A stretch of DNA of 7,469 nt from Methanobacteriota archaeon (GTDB lineage Archaea; Thermoplasmatota; Thermoplasmata; UBA10834). Positions 4,790-7,469 of this stretch are shown here, one piece after another. The translations under genes and the position numbers were made by a program. The DNA is taken from the NCBI GenBank assembly GCA_011391345.1, contig JAABQR010000140.1, positions 1 through 7,469 on the forward strand, in the 5' to 3' direction. Positions within the stretch are counted from its first letter, which is position 1. The number at the start of each line of letters is the position of its first letter. The notes below the pieces were generated by a model that searched no databases, was not told the DNA's origin, and was given only the letters and a program-made list of their open reading frames with translations.

Positions 4790-6088
4790 GTGGAACGGGT
4801 AGTGGTGATCGGAGGTGGCATCGCAGGGATACAGGCGTCCCTTGACCTCGCTGACCGGGGGTTCGAGGTCCACCTAGTGGAGAAGAGCCCTTCCATCGGG
4901 GGCCACATGGCACAGCTCGACAAGACATTCCCGACGAACGATTGCTCCATGTGCATCCTGTCCCCCAAGATGATCATGTGCGCGGACCACGCGAACATCA
5001 AACTCCACACATATTCTGAGGTCGATGGGGTGTCAGGCGACTTCCCCAAGTTCAAAGTCACGATCAAGGAGAAAGCCAGATACGTCGATGTCACGAAGTG
5101 CACAGGTTGCGGTGACTGCGTCGCCAAGTGTCCCGTGAAGGTCCCGTGGGAGTTCGAGGAGGGACTCGCGCAACGGAAGGCCATCTATCTCCCATTCCCT
5201 CAGGCGGTCCCGAGGAAGGTCACGATAGACGGGGACCACTGCCGCATGATCCAGAGCGAGAAGTGCGGCGTGTGCAAGAAGGTTTGTCAGGCTGGTGCCA
5301 TTGACTATGACCAGAAGGACAAGCTCGTGGAGGTCGATGCCGCCGCAATCATCGTCGCGACTGGCTTCGAGCTCATGGACACCAGCGTGATGTCCCAGTA
5401 CTGCCTGGGAGTGTGCAAGGACGTGGTCACGTCGCTCCAGCTCGAGAGGATACTGTCCGCGTCCGGGCCGACCGGGGGACACCTCGCGAGGCCTTCGGAT
5501 CACCAGGAGCCGAAGAAGCTCGCGTTCATCCAGTGCGTCGGCTCGAGGGACTCGCACACGCACGGGTACTGCAGCAGCGTCTGCTGCATGTACGCGACCA
5601 AGGAATCCATACTCGCAAGGGAACATGCGCCCGGCCTGGAAGCCACCATATTCTACATGGACATGAGGGCGACAGGGAAAGGGTTCCAGGAGTTCGTCTC
5701 GAGGGCGAGACAGAACTACGGGGTCAGGTACATCCGATCACGCCCTGCCAAGGTCCAGTCCCCCGACGGGGGAAGCGGGGTGCTGGTCAACTACGAGACC
5801 AGAGGAATTTCTGGCGAATCGGTCACGGAGGAGTTCGACATGCTCGTGCTATGCCCGGCACTCATACCATCCAAGGGCGCCAAGGATCTGTCCAAGGCAC
5901 TCAGGGTCGACCTAGACGAGGACGGGTTCATAGACACTCCCGACTTGGCCAGACCGGTTGACACTTCGAGGAAAGGGATACTCACCTGCGGCTTCATCAG
6001 CGGACCGATCGACATACCGGACTCCGTCTCGCAGGCCTCCGCGGCGGCCGCACGCGCGGCCGAGCTCATCGAGGGAGGTGGCAAGTGA
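4790..6088 (+). CDS. hdrA: HdrA-like FAD/iron-sulfur subunit lacking the N-terminal domain
   Basis: A 432-residue member of the HdrA family, the flavin subunit that splits or relays electron pairs in heterodisulfide-reductase-type complexes. It opens directly on the FAD-binding loop (VVVIGGGIAG, 4-13), then GGHMAQLDKTFPTNDCSMC (37-55), a signature of true HdrA. An inserted ferredoxin domain has CTGCGDCVAKCP (Cys104, 107, 110, 114) and a second motif C151-x7-C159-x2-C162-x3-C166, predicting two [4Fe-4S] clusters. The second half of the thioredoxin-reductase-like fold carries C249-V-G-S-R, YCSSVCC (260-266) and SGPIDIPDSVSQAS near the end. The N-terminal domain (about 140 residues) and the C-terminal ferredoxin domain of the full HdrA of about 650 residues are absent. 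Start choice: GGAGGT at 4775-4780 abuts the ATG at 4781 but is nine bases from GTG at 4790, so I prefer 4790. ATG 4781 (435 aa) and GTG 4757 (443 aa) remain possible. QmoA is a less likely reading. Confidence 0.85.
   Translation: MERVVVIGGGIAGIQASLDLADRGFEVHLVEKSPSIGGHMAQLDKTFPTNDCSMCILSPKMIMCADHANIKLHTYSEVDGVSGDFPKFKVTIKEKARYVDVTKCTGCGDCVAKCPVKVPWEFEEGLAQRKAIYLPFPQAVPRKVTIDGDHCRMIQSEKCGVCKKVCQAGAIDYDQKDKLVEVDAAAIIVATGFELMDTSVMSQYCLGVCKDVVTSLQLERILSASGPTGGHLARPSDHQEPKKLAFIQCVGSRDSHTHGYCSSVCCMYATKESILAREHAPGLEATIFYMDMRATGKGFQEFVSRARQNYGVRYIRSRPAKVQSPDGGSGVLVNYETRGISGESVTEEFDMLVLCPALIPSKGAKDLSKALRVDLDEDGFIDTPDLARPVDTSRKGILTCGFISGPIDIPDSVSQASAAAARAAELIEGGGK
6074..6080 (+). promoter_or_regulatory. 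Shine-Dalgarno site of the second hdrA-like gene
   Basis: GGAGGTG lies inside the last codons of the first hdrA-like gene, 7 bases before the ATG at 6088. It shows that the second gene is initiated independently and that the TGATG junction is a real gene boundary rather than a frameshift artefact. Confidence 0.75.
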
Positions 6089-7469
6089 TGGCCAGGATAG
6101 GCGTGTTCATCTGCCACTGCGGGCACAACATCGCCTCGACCGTCAACGTCGAGGAAGTCGTCGAGTACGCCAAGACCCTCCCAAACGTCGCGTACGCCGG
6201 CCACAATCTCTACTCCTGCTCCGAGGAGGGCCTCGGTTCGATCAAGAGGAGCATCACGGAGAACGGACTCGATAGGGTCGTGGTCGCGGCGTGCACGCCC
6301 AGGACACACGAGCCGCTCTTCAGACGGGCGTGCGAGCAGGCTGGCATCAACAAGTACCTGTTCGAGTTCGTCAACATCAGGGAACATTGCTCCTGGATAC
6401 ACACGAAGGAGCCCAAGGAGGCGACCGAGAAGGCCAAGAAGCTCGTGGCCATGGGGGTCGCGAAGGCCGCCCTGCTCGAGCCACAGACAGAGGGTGAGTC
6501 GGCCGTGCTCCCAGCGGCGGTGGTCATCGGGGGTGGGCTCTCAGGGCTAGCGGCCGCATCCTCACTCTTGGACCAGGGCATCGAGACATACCTGGTGGAG
6601 AGCACCGACCGGTTGGGCGGACTCCTCTGCGATGTGACGACGGTCGGCCCTGAGGGCAGGGACGCGCGTGCGCTCATCAACGAGATCGTCAAGAGGATCG
6701 AGGCGTCGCCGAAGGCGCACATACACATGAAGGCCAGAGTCTCCGAGGTCAAGGGATTCATCGGCAACTTCGAGGTCACTATCAACGACTGCGATGGACC
6801 CGTCAAGGTGCCCGCCGGCGCAATCATAGTCGCCACGGGGACGAGGGAACTCGTCCCGACGGGAGAGTATGGGTTCGGGAAACATCCGCAGGTCATCACT
6901 CAGCTCGAGCTGGAGAAGAGGCTCGCCAAGGGGGAGAGGCCGAACCGGGTCGTGTTCATCAATTGTGTGGGGAGCAGGCAGCCCGGCAGGGAGTACTGCT
7001 CGCGTGTGTGCTGCAATGTGACGCTCAAGAACGCGCTCATGCTCGCAAAGGCCTCACCCGACTCGCAGATACACGTGATCCACAGGGACATCATGAGCAG
7101 CGGCACCGCGGCCGAGAAGCTGTACAAGGAGACATCTGACAGCGGCGTCAAGTTCCTGAGGTACGGCTTGGAGCGTCCTCCCAACGTCGTGGGTGACGGG
7201 GACGGCGTCAAGGTCCTGGTCTTCGACGAGACACTCGACGAGACCATCCATCTCGATGCGGATCTGGTCGTGCTCGCGGTGCCAATGGTGCCACCGGACG
7301 ACTCCGAGACGACGGCCAAGCTACTCAAGGTACCCAGGGACAAGTTCGGGTTCTTCCTTGAGGCGCATGTGAAGCTCAGGCCGGTGGAGTTCGCCACGGA
7401 TGGAGTGTTCATATGCGGCTCGGCCAGATGGCCTGTGAGCGCCAGGGAGTGCATCTGGCAGGGCATGGC
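6088..7469 (+). CDS. hdrA: HdrA-like flavoprotein with N-terminal Cys domain, cut by right edge
   Basis: 460 codons are visible. Residues 1-135 are the HdrA N-terminal domain: IGVFICHCGHNIAS (4-17; C9, C11), LYSCSEEG (41-48; C44), VVVAACTPRTHEP (64-76; C69) and NIREHCSWIH (96-105; C101), the cysteine set that binds a [4Fe-4S] cluster in HdrA. A second FAD-binding fold follows (AVVIGGGLSGLAAA, 144-157; AIIVATGTRE, 245-254; INCVGSR, 291-297; YCSRVCC, 303-309; FFLEAHVKLRPV, 422-433). The insertion carrying the ferredoxin cysteines and the QLDKTFPTNDC loop is missing: GGLLCDVTTVGPEG (177-190) runs straight on. The end reads GVFICGSARWPVSARECIWQG in place of the usual G-P-x-D-I-P-D-S-V-x-Q-A. The gene overlaps the previous one by one base. 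Further domains (ferredoxin, MvhD-like) may lie beyond the edge. QmoB-like proteins share this general build and cannot be excluded. Confidence 0.85.
   Translation, partial: MARIGVFICHCGHNIASTVNVEEVVEYAKTLPNVAYAGHNLYSCSEEGLGSIKRSITENGLDRVVVAACTPRTHEPLFRRACEQAGINKYLFEFVNIREHCSWIHTKEPKEATEKAKKLVAMGVAKAALLEPQTEGESAVLPAAVVIGGGLSGLAAASSLLDQGIETYLVESTDRLGGLLCDVTTVGPEGRDARALINEIVKRIEASPKAHIHMKARVSEVKGFIGNFEVTINDCDGPVKVPAGAIIVATGTRELVPTGEYGFGKHPQVITQLELEKRLAKGERPNRVVFINCVGSRQPGREYCSRVCCNVTLKNALMLAKASPDSQIHVIHRDIMSSGTAAEKLYKETSDSGVKFLRYGLERPPNVVGDGDGVKVLVFDETLDETIHLDADLVVLAVPMVPPDDSETTAKLLKVPRDKFGFFLEAHVKLRPVEFATDGVFICGSARWPVSARECIWQGM

Noticed and set aside
4648..5184. 178-codon minus-strand frame over the start of the first hdrA-like gene
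   Set aside because: It is antisense to the clearly conserved FAD and ferredoxin motifs; its Ser/Thr-rich content looks like shadow.
6070..6095. Frameshift splitting one long HdrA gene
   Set aside because: The junction has a stop, a one-base overlapping ATG and a strong SD at correct spacing. The second product starts exactly at a natural HdrA N-terminus, so two genes are the simpler reading.
6210..6899. 229-codon minus-strand frame over the second hdrA-like gene
   Set aside because: It is antisense to well-conserved HdrA motifs and has no motif of its own.
4790..7469. QmoA/QmoB pair of sulfate reducers
   Set aside because: The first protein has the HdrA-type QLDKTFPTNDC loop and two inserted ferredoxin motifs, which to my knowledge are not features of QmoA. 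No apr, sat or qmoC gene is visible. It is not fully excluded for the second gene because its end is missing.
1..7469. CRISPR array, insertion sequence or attachment site
   Set aside because: No regularly spaced repeats, transposase or integrase motifs, or flanking inverted repeats were seen.

Overview
The window is GC-rich (roughly 60% by eye) and archaeal. It carries an archaeal-type KptA with an N-terminal zinc ribbon, a long-chain cis-prenyl diphosphate synthase, a DDTD protein that I read as the methanogenesis marker 11 / TiaS-like family, and two HdrA-type flavoproteins. Promoter-like TATA elements lie just upstream of several genes. The mix of an Mmp11-like gene with HdrA fits a methanogen or a close relative, perhaps within Thermoplasmatota. 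That placement is inference: no mcr, rRNA or tRNA gene is present to settle it.

Layout. Six genes are read leftward. From right to left they are kptA (3750-4499), a DUF2797/GIY-YIG-like protein (2812-3687), a UPF0173 metallo-beta-lactamase-fold hydrolase (2098-2778), the Mmp11-like protein (1136-2092) and uppS (316-1098). After a 139-base gap comes the start of an Lrp/AsnC regulator cut by the left edge (1-176). The first five are closely spaced, with gaps of 62, 33, 5 and 37 bases, although uppS and the DUF2797 gene each appear to have their own TATA element. About 290 bases without a gene separate kptA from the rightward genes. That region holds a TATA-like promoter for the rightward transcript, a leader of about 130 bases with short GC-rich hairpins, and promoter/SD signals for kptA.

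The rightward unit (4790 to the right edge) is two HdrA-like genes overlapping by one base (TGATG). The first carries an FAD-binding thioredoxin-reductase-like fold with two inserted ferredoxin-type cysteine motifs, but lacks the HdrA N-terminal domain. The second begins with that N-terminal Cys domain and continues into a second FAD domain without the ferredoxin insertion; it runs off the right edge. Together they look like a duplicated and partitioned HdrA, with a likely role in electron transfer or flavin-based electron bifurcation. Downstream partners (HdrB/C, MvhD-like, hydrogenase or formate dehydrogenase) would lie outside the window.

Most interesting points: the complementary domain split of the HdrA pair; the Mmp11-like, TiaS-related protein of unknown function placed among RNA-related genes (kptA, a GIY-YIG-like protein, an MBL-fold hydrolase); and the long structured leader before the hdrA pair. 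I saw no mobile element, CRISPR array, tRNA or rRNA. Nothing here proves an undescribed system; the HdrA pair and the leftward cluster are the best candidates.
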